From Brumimicrobium glaciale (GTDB taxonomy: Bacteria; Bacteroidota; Bacteroidia; Flavobacteriales_D; Crocinitomicaceae), in assembly GCF_004152935.1 (NCBI RefSeq), contig NZ_SETE01000003.1, positions 186,001 to 250,000 on the forward strand: a DNA stretch of 64,000 bases. Reading direction: 5' to 3'. Position numbers and translations under genes: made by a program. Under the pieces are notes generated by a model that had not been told where the DNA came from, did not search any database, and saw nothing but the letters and a program-made list of their open reading frames with translations. Every line of letters starts with the position of its first letter. Position 1 is the stretch's first letter. Positions 46,156-55,129 of this stretch are shown one piece after another.

Positions 46156-46347
46156 ATGACTTATACAGAACTTGTTGTTGAATTAGGAGATTGGACTTTG
46201 TGGACAACAGAATTGTTATTCGAAACTGTAGGTAATGTTTTTAACTATGCAGTTATCGTACTTGGTTTTGTTGGTTTGTTTATCTGGTTGCGTTTGCAAG
46301 CAAAATATAACAGACAAGCTGCAAATGATCCAAACAAGCTTAAGTAA
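46156..46347 (+). CDS. Small membrane protein (DUF6341-like)
   Basis: 63 residues: acidic, aromatic N-terminus (MTYTELVVELGDWTLWTTEL), one transmembrane helix (YAVIVLGFVGLFIWLRL) and a basic tail (KYNRQAANDPNKLK). It resembles DUF6341 proteins, which I recall near DUF6427 genes in Flavobacteriales; this assignment is from memory and context. Function unknown. Own -7 element upstream and a hairpin after it. Confidence 0.6.
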   Translation: MTYTELVVELGDWTLWTTELLFETVGNVFNYAVIVLGFVGLFIWLRLQAKYNRQAANDPNKLK

Positions 46348-46398
46348 ATCTGATCTCGTTTGATTATAATCTCTCTTTTAAATTGGGAGTATTACTAT

Positions 46399-46427
46399 AA
46401 TAGTTGCTTTTTTAAAAGGTAACTATT
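46399..46427. terminator. Bidirectional terminator-like hairpin
   Basis: AATAGTTGCTTTT pairs with AAAAGGTAACTATT (one or two mismatches) between convergent genes ending at 46347 and 46440; A/T-rich ends on both sides. Confidence 0.5.
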
Positions 46428-46439
46428 TTCTTTTTACAG

Positions 46440-47438
46440 CTAACTCTCAATAATTTGCACTATGCGATCGACTACAATACTATAAATATCTTCAAGTTTT
46501 GGATCTCCACTACTGTTGGCAGTAATTGCAATACTCTTCGCTCCAATTGGTGCCCATCTTCCAGGATGCATCGGACGTAAATCGGTATATAATCCAATTG
46601 CTTTCTTCCCTAAAACAGCTGCCAAATGTAAAGGTCCAGTGCTACAAGCGACTAGTACATCACACTTATCAATAAAGGTTATTAGTTCTGCCAAACTGCT
46701 TTTTCCCGAAATATCAATAATCTGCGGATGATTTGGTAAAGCACCACGAAATTGTAATCCTTCTTTTTCTGTTCCTGAAAAATAGACTGTATAATTTTTC
46801 GCTGCTAATTCAATTGCGAGTTGCACATATTTCTCCATTGGCCATTCTACTGCCGAACCTTGAGATTTTGTATGTAGAATTACTCGTTTTCCACTCTTTA
46901 ACACTTCCTTCAGTTGATTTGGTAATTCAACCTGTGGTTTAAATTTGCCAATATATTCTACTAACTCTTCTATTTTGGGTAACGATTTAACACCAAAGCT
47001 TCTCAGTAATTCAAAATTCAATTGTGCTTCATGGAAATTAGAATTCTTACGGGTGAAATTTGGTCGGAAATTACATGTAAATAAATGAAACATTCTGTGA
47101 GATGTTCCAATTCTCATCGGGATTTTAGCAGCTCTGCCCAGTTTCGCTAAGTGTTTATTAGGGAAAACATGAACGAAAGCATAAATATCTAGTGTTTTCA
47201 CTATTTCGATTTGTTCATTAAAGGAAACTTTATCCCAATCTTCTAATCGAATAATTTCATCAATATAAGGCGAGCATTTTAGCACATCAACAGTATAAGA
47301 CTTTCCAAGAAAAATGATTTTAACAGTCGGAAACTGCTTTTTAAGCCAACCACATAATGGCAGCGTTAAAATTACATCACCGATACTGTCTGTTCGACTG
47401 ATTACAATCGTTTTTCCAGATAAATCAACTATTTTCAT
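46440..47438 (-). CDS. Glycosyltransferase family 9 (lipopolysaccharide heptosyltransferase-like)
   Basis: 332 residues. ISRTDSIGDVILTLPLCGWL at the N-terminus and CSTGPLHLAAVLGKKAIGLY in the donor domain are the family-9 hallmarks; it also has LHTKSQGSAVEWP near residue 205. Such enzymes add heptose or related sugars to the lipopolysaccharide core at the inner membrane. It follows the GT2 gene with a 14-bp overlap, so the two likely act in sequence on the core. Confidence 0.85.
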   Translation of the reverse strand: MKIVDLSGKTIVISRTDSIGDVILTLPLCGWLKKQFPTVKIIFLGKSYTVDVLKCSPYIDEIIRLEDWDKVSFNEQIEIVKTLDIYAFVHVFPNKHLAKLGRAAKIPMRIGTSHRMFHLFTCNFRPNFTRKNSNFHEAQLNFELLRSFGVKSLPKIEELVEYIGKFKPQVELPNQLKEVLKSGKRVILHTKSQGSAVEWPMEKYVQLAIELAAKNYTVYFSGTEKEGLQFRGALPNHPQIIDISGKSSLAELITFIDKCDVLVACSTGPLHLAAVLGKKAIGLYTDLRPMHPGRWAPIGAKSIAITANSSGDPKLEDIYSIVVDRIVQIIES

Positions 47439-48186
47439 GCTGTAATCTTCTTAGTTCTTTGTATTTATAAATGTTAGACAAAGCGGAAATTCTTGCAATT
47501 GTAAATCCTGCTTTTCCATCTAAAAATCCTTTTTTGATGAAAAACATAGCTACAAATCGTCCAACTGCACTAATATATGGTTTTAGCGGTCCAACACGTT
47601 TTCCTTTTTCATGCATTTTTATTGCTGTCAATTCAGAATATTTATCTGCCCGTTGCCTATGGTCTTTTTGAGAATAATAGGAATAATGCAATAAATGTCC
47701 AGCTAGGTTTTTCGCAACAGGATTTCCTTCAACAACCAATTCTTCATGCACATAAGCACCTTCCCATTGACTTGTAGACTTTGGGAATATTCGGATTTTC
47801 ACATCAGGATACCAGCCCGAATGCTTAATCCATTTCCCACAATAATTGGTTAAGCGATTCACTTCATAAACACCAATTAATCCTTCTTTTTTAATGAAAA
47901 AAATAGCGTTTTGTAAAATCTCATCAGGAGCTTCGTCGGCATCTACAGAAAAAATATATTCGTGTGTTGCCAATTGGTTCAAATGATTTTTAGCATTAGA
48001 ATATCCTTTCCATTCTCGTTGTTCAATGCGAACGTTTTTACTTCTGCAAATTTCAATTGTTCGGTCAGTTGAAAAAGAATCAAGCACAATTATCTCATCA
48101 GAAATTGGAGCCAAAGCATCAATACAGCGGGCTATATTCCGCTCCTCATTAAAAGTGATAATTGTAGATGTAATTTTGTGTTCCAT
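47425..48186 (-). CDS. Glycosyltransferase family 2 (lipopolysaccharide core type)
   Basis: 253 residues, GT-A fold. TSTIITFNEERNIARCIDAL at the start, DSFSTDRTIEICRS for nucleotide binding and FSVDADEAPD (the DXD region) near 83. The form resembles KdtX/WaaE-type core glucosyltransferases. Start at the ATG at 48186, 16 bp downstream of a -7 element. First of a two-gene operon with the GT9 gene. Confidence 0.85.
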   Translation of the reverse strand: MEHKITSTIITFNEERNIARCIDALAPISDEIIVLDSFSTDRTIEICRSKNVRIEQREWKGYSNAKNHLNQLATHEYIFSVDADEAPDEILQNAIFFIKKEGLIGVYEVNRLTNYCGKWIKHSGWYPDVKIRIFPKSTSQWEGAYVHEELVVEGNPVAKNLAGHLLHYSYYSQKDHRQRADKYSELTAIKMHEKGKRVGPLKPYISAVGRFVAMFFIKKGFLDGKAGFTIARISALSNIYKYKELRRLQHENS

Positions 48187-48202
48187 TTATTTTCTTCAAA
48201 AA

Positions 48203-48210
48203 CAAATATA
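48203..48210 (-). promoter_or_regulatory. -7 element TATATTTG
   Basis: Exact TAnnTTTG match, 16 bp before the GT2 ATG, with TTC 19 bp upstream. Confidence 0.5.
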
Positions 48211-48258
48211 ATGGTTATTGCTGTATAGGGAAGATTATTCAGATTATAGTGAAAAGAA

Positions 48259-48286
48259 AAAACCACATCCCGGTGGATGTGGTTTT
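48259..48286. terminator. Hairpin terminator, probably of trpS
   Basis: AAAACCACATCC, loop CGGT, GGATGTGGTTTT: perfect 12-bp stem. It is downstream of trpS on the minus strand. The rest of the 321-bp spacer 48187-48507 shows only AT-rich text and a CACCCCGTTAAAC fragment of the dispersed repeat. Confidence 0.7.
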
Positions 48287-48507
48287 AAATAAGTTTCACA
48301 AATTGCAAGCTGTGAGGTTTTAAATTAGTTAATAATTAAATTCTACCCTAAATATATAAAATAAAAGGAGAGTTTCAATAAAAAAGATAAACTTTAGAGT
48401 ATTCACTGTGAGAAAAAAATCTTCCGAAATTGCAGATGGTTGCAAAACAGCCCCTCACCACCCCGTTAAACAAATTGTCCGACCACTGACGGATTAACAA
48501 TTACTTT

Positions 48508-49479
48508 TCAATAACCCAATTCTCTCCTAACTCTATACAACGTTTGATGCGCAACTTTCCTTGCTTTCTCCGCTCCTTCGCTCAAAATGCTATCAATTTC
48601 ATCTTTATTTTCAATGAAATAATTGAATTTTTCACGTTCAACTTTAAATTTTTCAATAATTAATTCGAAAAGTGCTTGTTTTGCATGACCATATCCGAAA
48701 TTACCAGCACGGTATTGATCTCCCAATGCTTTTATTTGCTCCTCTGAACCTAATAATTTATAGAGCGTATAAACATTACACGTTTCTGGATCTTTTGGAT
48801 CTTCCATCGGTGTGCTGTCTGTTTCAATTTTCATCACTTGTTTTCTTAATGCTTTTTCTGGCAAAAATATATTGATGAAATTATTTCTTGATTTACTCAT
48901 TTTCCCACCATCCGTTCCAGGAATAAGTGTTGTGTTTTCTTCAATTTTTGATTCTGGAAGGACTAAAACATCTTTTCCAACGCTAGCATTTAATTTTTGA
49001 GCAACATCGCGTGTCATTTCAATGTGTTGCAATTGGTCTTTCCCTACTGGTACTTCCGTTGCATCGTACAATAAAATATCAGCAGCCATCAACATCGGAT
49101 AATTAAATAATCCAGCATTAATATCGCTTGTTCTTCCTGCTTTATCTTTAAAGGAGTGTGCTAATGTTAACCTTTGATATTGAAAATGACACATTAAATA
49201 CCAAGCCAATTCCGTCACTTCTGGAACATCACTTTGACGATAAAACACCATTTTCTCAGGATTCAAACCAAAAGCAAGCCAAGCAGCAGCAACACCATAA
49301 GTGTTATTTCTTAAAGTTTCTCCATCTCTAACGGTCGTTAATGAATGTAAATCAGCAATAAATAAAAATGATTCTTCCTCATTGCTATCTGCCATTTTAA
49401 TTGCTGGCATAATTGCTCCCAAAAGATTTCCTAAATGAGGAACTCCCGTACTTTGTATTCCTGTTAAAACACGTGTCAT
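48508..49479 (-). CDS. trpS: Tryptophanyl-tRNA synthetase
   Basis: 323 residues, class I synthetase. HIGH-type motif in GIQSTGVPHLGNLLGA, KMSKS as GGKMSKSRNN near 198, and MCHFQYQRLTLAHSFKDK in the catalytic domain. Charges tRNA-Trp. Normal length for the bacterial enzyme. Divergent from the acyltransferase gene; no Trp-rich leader peptide is apparent upstream. Confidence 0.95.
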   Translation of the reverse strand: MTRVLTGIQSTGVPHLGNLLGAIMPAIKMADSNEEESFLFIADLHSLTTVRDGETLRNNTYGVAAAWLAFGLNPEKMVFYRQSDVPEVTELAWYLMCHFQYQRLTLAHSFKDKAGRTSDINAGLFNYPMLMAADILLYDATEVPVGKDQLQHIEMTRDVAQKLNASVGKDVLVLPESKIEENTTLIPGTDGGKMSKSRNNFINIFLPEKALRKQVMKIETDSTPMEDPKDPETCNVYTLYKLLGSEEQIKALGDQYRAGNFGYGHAKQALFELIIEKFKVEREKFNYFIENKDEIDSILSEGAEKARKVAHQTLYRVRRELGY

Positions 49480-49517
49480 AATAAAACTGATTTTTGTGTA
49501 TAAAAAATAGTTGATTA

Positions 49518-49525
49518 CAAAAATA
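49518..49525 (-). promoter_or_regulatory. Possible trpS -7 element TATTTTTG
   Basis: Exact TAnnTTTG match on the minus strand, 38 bp before the trpS ATG; TTG is 21 bp upstream of it rather than 19. Confidence 0.45.
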
Positions 49526-49533
49526 ATCTTTTG

Positions 49534-49563
49534 TTGAAGACCTAAGCAAATTATTTACCTTTG
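49534..49563 (+). promoter_or_regulatory. Promoter of the acyltransferase gene
   Basis: TTG (49534-49536), exactly 19 bp, TACCTTTG (49556-49563): exact match to TTG-N19-TAnnTTTG, 19 bp before the ATG at 49583. Confidence 0.7.
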
Positions 49564-49582
49564 GTGGACATTAATAATTAAA

Positions 49583-50329
49583 ATGAAATATATTCTTGGA
49601 TTAATTTACTATTCATGGAAACTTTATATTGGATTGGTGTTTGGACTTACCTTGCTCCTTTTTTATCCTGCGTTGTTATTCGTCCTTTCATTTGAAAGGC
49701 TAAAACCATACAGTTTTGATATTAATGTCGCTTGGTCAAGATGTGTTCGTATTTTTTGTTTTTATGCTGTAGAAAGCAATAGAAAAGTAGAATCAAGTGA
49801 TGAACCTTATGTCATTATCGCTAATCATACTTCTTACTTAGACATTTTTATTTTGTACAGTGTTTTGCCCAAACAAAGATTCATTTTTATGGGGAAAAGC
49901 GAAATTCTAAAATATCCATTAGTCAAAACTTTCTTTAAAAAATTAAATATCCCTGTGGACAGGAGCAGCAGTATTCGTTCTGCAAAAGCCTTTATTCAAG
50001 CAAAAAACGCTTTAAAAAATGGATGGAGCATTGTTATTTTTCCGGAAGGAGGTATTCCAGATTGCGCGCCACAATTGGCGCCATTTAAAGACGGTGCTTT
50101 TCAATTGGCAAAATCAACCTCTTGCGCTATTCTTCCCATTACTTTTATTAATCATTTTAAACTCTTTTCTGATCCAGAAAATTTTTGTGCTCCAGCAATG
50201 CCCGGAATAGCAAAATTACACTTTCATGAAATGATTGATAAAGAAGAAATCAAACGAGAAGAGCTCAATACAATTAAAGAAAAAACATATCAAGTCATTC
50301 ATTCTTATATACCGCAAAAAAATGATTAA
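49583..50329 (+). CDS. 1-acyl-sn-glycerol-3-phosphate acyltransferase (PlsC family)
   Basis: 248 residues. N-terminal hydrophobic helix, then the HX4D motif as IANHTSYLDIFIL near residue 82, and FPEGGIPD near 153 as the glycerophosphate-binding motif. Adds the second acyl chain to lysophosphatidic acid in phospholipid synthesis at the inner membrane. Divergent from trpS. Acyl or acceptor specificity cannot be read; lysolipid variants exist in the family. Confidence 0.87.
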   Translation: MKYILGLIYYSWKLYIGLVFGLTLLLFYPALLFVLSFERLKPYSFDINVAWSRCVRIFCFYAVESNRKVESSDEPYVIIANHTSYLDIFILYSVLPKQRFIFMGKSEILKYPLVKTFFKKLNIPVDRSSSIRSAKAFIQAKNALKNGWSIVIFPEGGIPDCAPQLAPFKDGAFQLAKSTSCAILPITFINHFKLFSDPENFCAPAMPGIAKLHFHEMIDKEEIKREELNTIKEKTYQVIHSYIPQKND

Positions 50330-50334
50330 TTTTG
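50327..50334 (+). promoter_or_regulatory. gatC -7 element TAATTTTG
   Basis: Exact TAnnTTTG match overlapping the stop of the acyltransferase gene, 21 bp before the gatC ATG, with TTA 19 bp upstream. Confidence 0.5.
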
Positions 50335-50355
50335 CAGATATAATTTTGATTCAAT

Positions 50356-50655
50356 ATGGAAATTAAGGACGAATTAATCGATCACATTGCACATTTGGCA
50401 AGACTTTCTTTTACAGGAGAAGACAAAGAAGCTATTAAAAATGACATGAATAATATTATTGATTTCATGGGGAAACTCAACGAAATCGATACTGATCATG
50501 TTGAACCGCTTGTTTTTATGTCTGAAGGTGTAAATGTTTTGCGTGAAGATATTCCTCAACAATCAATTACACATGAAGAAGCATTGAGAAATGCTCCTAA
50601 AAAAGATTCTGATTACTTTAGAATTCCAAAAGTATTGGACAAAACTGCAGAATAA
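50356..50655 (+). CDS. gatC: Asp-tRNA(Asn)/Glu-tRNA(Gln) amidotransferase subunit C
   Basis: 99 residues, full length. DHIAHLARLSFTGEDKEAI at the N-terminus and HVEPLVFMSEGVNVLREDIP in the middle are the GatC signatures. The subunit wraps the GatA-GatB complex. gatA and gatB are not adjacent, which is common in Bacteroidota. Its stop overlaps the start of the lipoprotein gene by one base. Confidence 0.9.
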   Translation: MEIKDELIDHIAHLARLSFTGEDKEAIKNDMNNIIDFMGKLNEIDTDHVEPLVFMSEGVNVLREDIPQQSITHEEALRNAPKKDSDYFRIPKVLDKTAE

Positions 50656-50927
50656 TGAAAACATTTAGTCTATTACTTCTCCTCACGTTACTTGTATCAT
50701 GCAACAATAGTCAGTCACTTTGTGATTGCGTTGAAGCAGGCGATGAAGTAAATAAAATTTCAGCTACATTTTTTAACCGTGCTCCAACACAAGCAGGTGA
50801 AGATAGTTTGAATGTAGCAAAAGACAAACGTGATGAATTGTGTGAACCATTTCAAGAAATGATGCCAAAAGAGTTGCATGAGCGAGCTGCAGATTGCAAA
50901 TCTTTAGAGAATACTCCAGAAATGTAA
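50655..50927 (+). CDS. Small lipoprotein, function unknown
   Basis: 90 residues. Lipoprotein signal peptide with lipobox LVSC (LLLLLTLLVSCNNSQ), then CDCVEAGDEVNK and further Cys residues (five in the mature part including the lipidated one) that may form disulfides. No family recognised. TAATG overlap with gatC and 37 bp to the sulfatase gene; likely in one transcript. Confidence 0.7.
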   Translation: MKTFSLLLLLTLLVSCNNSQSLCDCVEAGDEVNKISATFFNRAPTQAGEDSLNVAKDKRDELCEPFQEMMPKELHERAADCKSLENTPEM

Positions 50928-50964
50928 TTTTGATTTTATTATTTACTTTTAATCACTAATCATC

Positions 50965-52845
50965 ATGAAAATCTTTAAAAAAACAGGATTAGCGTTTATA
51001 TTTCTACTTATTTTCTGGATTCTTGTTTTTGATTTTCAAAGAATACTGTTCTCCATACACAATTTACCGAAACTCTCCGACAGCTCATTTTGGGACTGGA
51101 TTCAGGTTTTCTTCCATTCAATTCGTTTAGATATTGCTATGGGAAGTTACTTAAGTGCTGTTCCTATTATTTTCATTTTGAGTTACATTGTCTTTAAGAA
51201 GAAATTCCTTTTTATCATTTTTAAAGTTGTTTTAATTACCGAATTGCTTCTTGTTGCTATGATTCATGCAGGTGAAATTAATGCCTATGGCGAATGGAAT
51301 CATAAATTGACTTCACGTGTTTTTATGCACTTAGGAAATCCTGATGAAGTTTTTAGAACGGCAGATTACAGCATGACTTTTTGGTTTATTTTCTACCTTA
51401 TTTTAGAAGTTGCTTTTGGATGGAAAATAATGAAATGGCTTTTCAAAAAAGATCGATTTACTGTATTAAAGAGTCAACTTTGGGTGAAAATCGTGCTGTT
51501 TATTCCTGTTCTACCACTTTTAATAGGATTTTACTTCATTTTTGCTCGTGGTGGACTACAACAAATTCCGATCAATATCGATGCAGCCTATTTCTCAAAA
51601 AAGTATATTGTTAATGACATCTCTGTGAATTCCCCTTACTTTTTTGGAAAAAGTTACCTTCTGTTTAAACGCTCTAATATTGGAGAATTCCTGAGTAACT
51701 ATGAAGAGGAAGAAATCGAAGAGTTACTAAGTGATTTCTTGACATACGAAAAAAAACACGATAATTATATCCTAGAAAATACTTCTCCGAATTTAGTTTT
51801 TGTCATTTTGGAAAGTTGGACTTCTACAATAAGTAATCGTCTTTCGGGAAAACCTGGAGGAACACCAGAATTCGATAAACTCTCAAAAGAAGGGGTTTTA
51901 TTTACCAATATATATTCTACAGGAAGTACATCAGAGATTGGGAATTCAAGCATTTTCTCAGGATATCCAGCATTACCGGAGATTTCAATTTCAATGCAAC
52001 CATTCAAACACCGTAAACTGAAGTCACTCAACCAAAGTTTAAAACCAAGGGGCTATACGGCTGGTTATTTGTTTAGTGGAGATTTGAAATACGGAAATAT
52101 CGATAGCTATTTTACAGATCATGGATTCGAGCGCATTCAAGATGAATCTGATTTCCCGAAAAATCTTCAAAAAGGTAAACTCAATTACTATGACGAAGAT
52201 TTATTCCAAATATTTCTAGAAAAAATCAATCGTCAAGAACAGCCATTTATAGAGTGTGCATTTACTGGAAGTACGCATTCTCCGTATGATTTCCCTGGAC
52301 ATGAAAAATCAAATTGGAAAGGGGAAGAAAAGAGTTTTATGAATTCTGTTATTTATGCAGATCAATGTTTAAGTGATTTTATTGAATCAACTAAAAAGCA
52401 AGATTGGCATAAAAACACTTTGTTTGTGATTGTTGCTGATCATGGTCATGCTTCTCCCTACGTTTCTAATCCAAATGATTCAGAATTTTACCGTATTCCG
52501 TTGTTGTTATATGGCCCAGCATTAAAAGATTCTGCCAGAGGAATGGTAATTGATAAAGTAGGATCTCAAGCCGATATTGCACAAACTTTAATGTATCAAA
52601 TGAAAGTAGATACAGGAAATGATTATCCTTGGAGTAAAGACCTTTTAAATCCAAATGTGCCAGAATTTGCATTGCATACAACGACTAGAGGTTTTGGTTG
52701 GGTAACTCCAAAAGGGCAATTTACTTTTCACTTGGACTATCAAAGATACGTTGAAAACACATTTGATCCAGACGTGTTAAGCGTGGAAAGAAAAAGATGT
52801 AATGCGTTTATGCAGCTGTTGTATGAGCAGTATGAAGAGCTTTGA
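50965..52845 (+). CDS. LTA synthase family sulfatase-like membrane protein
   Basis: 626 residues. About five transmembrane helices in the first 210 residues, then an alkaline-phosphatase-superfamily catalytic domain. The metal site is visible in LVFVILESWTST (Glu), GSTSEIGNSSIFSG (nucleophile Thr/Ser region) and VIVADHGHASPY near 490. These enzymes transfer phosphoglycerol or phosphoethanolamine from a lipid to a glycan or lipid acceptor outside the cytoplasm. In a Gram-negative a lipid A or glycan phosphotransferase role is more likely than lipoteichoic acid synthesis. Confidence 0.87.
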   Translation: MKIFKKTGLAFIFLLIFWILVFDFQRILFSIHNLPKLSDSSFWDWIQVFFHSIRLDIAMGSYLSAVPIIFILSYIVFKKKFLFIIFKVVLITELLLVAMIHAGEINAYGEWNHKLTSRVFMHLGNPDEVFRTADYSMTFWFIFYLILEVAFGWKIMKWLFKKDRFTVLKSQLWVKIVLFIPVLPLLIGFYFIFARGGLQQIPINIDAAYFSKKYIVNDISVNSPYFFGKSYLLFKRSNIGEFLSNYEEEEIEELLSDFLTYEKKHDNYILENTSPNLVFVILESWTSTISNRLSGKPGGTPEFDKLSKEGVLFTNIYSTGSTSEIGNSSIFSGYPALPEISISMQPFKHRKLKSLNQSLKPRGYTAGYLFSGDLKYGNIDSYFTDHGFERIQDESDFPKNLQKGKLNYYDEDLFQIFLEKINRQEQPFIECAFTGSTHSPYDFPGHEKSNWKGEEKSFMNSVIYADQCLSDFIESTKKQDWHKNTLFVIVADHGHASPYVSNPNDSEFYRIPLLLYGPALKDSARGMVIDKVGSQADIAQTLMYQMKVDTGNDYPWSKDLLNPNVPEFALHTTTRGFGWVTPKGQFTFHLDYQRYVENTFDPDVLSVERKRCNAFMQLLYEQYEEL

Positions 52846-52991
52846 TTCAATTACGAATTAGGAAATTACGAATTACGAATTTCTTTAGATTTTGACTTCG
52901 TTTGGATGGATTGCCCAATCTTAAATCGAATACAAAGAAAACCAATTCATTAAAGAGAAATCTCAATTTTGTAAACCCAATTCGTAATCAT

Positions 52992-54722
52992 TTAATCTTT
53001 CCTCAATTTCCGAGGTGGATTCGCCTGAAAAGCAATTTTAGGATCAACTAATCTTTGTTCTCCCTTAATATCGCGCATAGCTTCAGAAACGCTTGGGAAG
53101 AAATTATCTTCTCCAATGATTTTAAACATATTTGTTTTCTCGAATTTATCACGAACAGGCCCTTTGAGACAAGCAATCATCATTCGAATATCTTTTTCCT
53201 TGTATTCTTCTGCAATCTCCTTTATTGAATCCAATGACGTTGTATCAATTGAATCTATTGAAGTCGCATTGATCACAACGAATTTCAGGTTCTTTTTTTG
53301 TGATTCAAACCTTCTTAATTTTTTAATAAAATGAGGGATATTTGCAAATGATAAAGCGGCATCAAAGCGATAAATTAGAATTTCATCTTGAACATCTGTC
53401 TCAGAATAACGATCAACGTTTCTAAATGTATGTAAAGAACCCCTTACCAATCCAACTTCGGCTGTATGTGGAAATGAAACTGCATAGACCAAAGACATGA
53501 TCGACAAAACGACTCCTGTGATAATTCCTTCTTGAACTCCAATTAGGAAAGTAACTAAAGTTGTTACTGCAAGCATCAAGAAATCACGCTTATCTATCCT
53601 CCATAAAGTCTTATAGTATTGGAAGTCCATTAAACCTATAATAGCAACAATAATGATTGCAGCAAGAGCTGCTTTAGGTAAGAAATAAAAATACGGGGTC
53701 AAGAACAACAATGTCATAACTACTAAACCAACGGTGAAAATCGTTGCAACATTCGTTTTTGTTCCACCTTGTTTATTAACGGCTGAACGAGAGAAACTAG
53801 AGGAAGTTGGATAAGCCATAAAAAAGGAACCAATAAATTTAGACAATCCCAACGCGATTAATTCTTGATTTGGCTTTAGATTCCCATGATCTTCTTTGTC
53901 TTCCAAAGAAACACCAATTGCATATACTTCAACAAAAGAAATAAAGGCAATTGTTATACTTGCTGGAAGGATTAACTTAATCAAATCCCAATCCATATAA
54001 GGTATAGAAAAACTTGGTAAACCTTCAGGAATCGTCCCTAAAATAGAAACTCCAGAATCATCTGTATTGAAGAAGAAGATGATCAATAATGAAACCAACA
54101 TCACTATTAATTGATTTGGAATTCGCTTACTGAAACGTTTCATGTAGAACAGGAAAGCGATTGATATTCCTGAAATCAAAATAGTATAAAAACTAAACGT
54201 AGAAATATTTGAAATTAATGCGACAAGTGTTTCTATAGAACCGTGGGCGTCTACATTAATTCCTGTAGCGCTCTTCAATTGACTCAAAAATATGGTCAAA
54301 GCAGCTCCAAATATGAAACCTTTAAGCACTGGTTTAGAAATGAAATTTACAATCAGTCCTAATTTTAAAATCCCCATTAAAAACTGAATTAAACCGGATA
54401 AGAGCGCGATTAATATAACAGCATTAAGGAATTTATCAGGATCAGTAATCCCAGCGTGATTTAAGCCTGAAAACGCCAATAGAGAAGTCAATGCCGCAGG
54501 TCCAATTGCCGCATAGATTGAGGTTCCCATTAACATATACACAAGCAAAGGAACGATAGAAGCATACAATCCGTAAACAGGTGGAATTTCAGCTAAATAA
54601 GCATAAGCCATCCCTTGTGGAATAAGCATTACTCCTACTGTGAGCCCACCTATTAAATCTTGCGTAAATGTTTTTCCGTTATAAGTTTTTAGCTGTTGAA
54701 AAAAAGGAAGTTTAAACTGCAT
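52992..54722 (-). CDS. SulP family anion transporter with STAS domain
   Basis: 576 residues. Ten or more transmembrane helices from 20 to 430, starting with the SulP signature LIGGLTVGVMLIPQGMAYA; a STAS domain follows (LKFVVINATSIDSIDTTSL near 490). Transports sulfate, bicarbonate or related anions across the inner membrane. Start chosen at 54722 (MQFKLPFFQQLKTYNG). The substrate is not determined by sequence; no sulfate-assimilation or carbonic-anhydrase gene is adjacent. Confidence 0.9.
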   Translation of the reverse strand: MQFKLPFFQQLKTYNGKTFTQDLIGGLTVGVMLIPQGMAYAYLAEIPPVYGLYASIVPLLVYMLMGTSIYAAIGPAALTSLLAFSGLNHAGITDPDKFLNAVILIALLSGLIQFLMGILKLGLIVNFISKPVLKGFIFGAALTIFLSQLKSATGINVDAHGSIETLVALISNISTFSFYTILISGISIAFLFYMKRFSKRIPNQLIVMLVSLLIIFFFNTDDSGVSILGTIPEGLPSFSIPYMDWDLIKLILPASITIAFISFVEVYAIGVSLEDKEDHGNLKPNQELIALGLSKFIGSFFMAYPTSSSFSRSAVNKQGGTKTNVATIFTVGLVVMTLLFLTPYFYFLPKAALAAIIIVAIIGLMDFQYYKTLWRIDKRDFLMLAVTTLVTFLIGVQEGIITGVVLSIMSLVYAVSFPHTAEVGLVRGSLHTFRNVDRYSETDVQDEILIYRFDAALSFANIPHFIKKLRRFESQKKNLKFVVINATSIDSIDTTSLDSIKEIAEEYKEKDIRMMIACLKGPVRDKFEKTNMFKIIGEDNFFPSVSEAMRDIKGEQRLVDPKIAFQANPPRKLRKD

Positions 54723-54858
54723 CTATGATTTTTTGTCTGTGTTGTAAAATTAACAATCTACAAAGATAAGAAGTATATTAAAAATTCAATGTGATAAAAA
54801 TCACACAAATCAATTACGAATTATGAATTAACAATTACGAATTAGTGATACGTTGTTG

Positions 54859-54878
54859 CTTTTTTGCAAGCAAAAAAG
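54859..54878. repeat. Short hairpin CTTTTTTGC/GCAAAAAAG
   Basis: Perfect 9-bp arms with an AA loop. First of three consecutive hairpins in the 407-bp spacer 54723-55129. Confidence 0.65.
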
Positions 54879-54896
54879 TGGTGAAAAGCTTTTAAA

Positions 54897-54963
54897 ATTC
54901 AAAAATGGGGTAGAAAAATTAATGACGCAATGCACCATTAATTTTTCTACCCCATTTTTGAAT
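54897..54963. terminator. Very long 67-nt hairpin
   Basis: Arms 54897-54924 and 54936-54963 are perfect 28-bp complements. The 11-nt loop (ACGCAATGCAC) can pair further, leaving a 3-nt turn. Its arms (AAAATGGGGTAGAAAAATTA-type) and loop are related to 14642-14700, with the loop sequence in the opposite orientation. Lies downstream of atpG on the minus strand and could terminate the ATP synthase transcript. Confidence 0.75.
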
Positions 54964-54980
54964 GAGTTCTTGAAGTGACC

Positions 54981-55009
54981 GTATGCTTGCCCTAGTAGGG
55001 CAAGCATAC
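54981..55009. repeat. Hairpin GTATGCTTGCCCT/AGGGCAAGCATAC
   Basis: Perfect 13-bp arms, loop AGT. Third consecutive hairpin of this spacer, without a U-tract, so more a REP-like palindrome than a terminator. Confidence 0.75.
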
Positions 55010-55129
55010 TTGGCACGAAAACAATACCAAAAAAAAAGAGGTCCTTCTTTCGAAAAACCTCCTTTTTAAAATCTTATGTTTTCACGTACTACAAAAATTC
55101 GTAATTCGTAATTTTTAATTCTTAATTGA

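Noticed and set aside
48187-48507. Tryptophan leader or T-box for trpS
   Set aside because: This spacer is downstream of trpS; its true upstream region (49480-49582) shows no T-box-like or Trp-rich leader.
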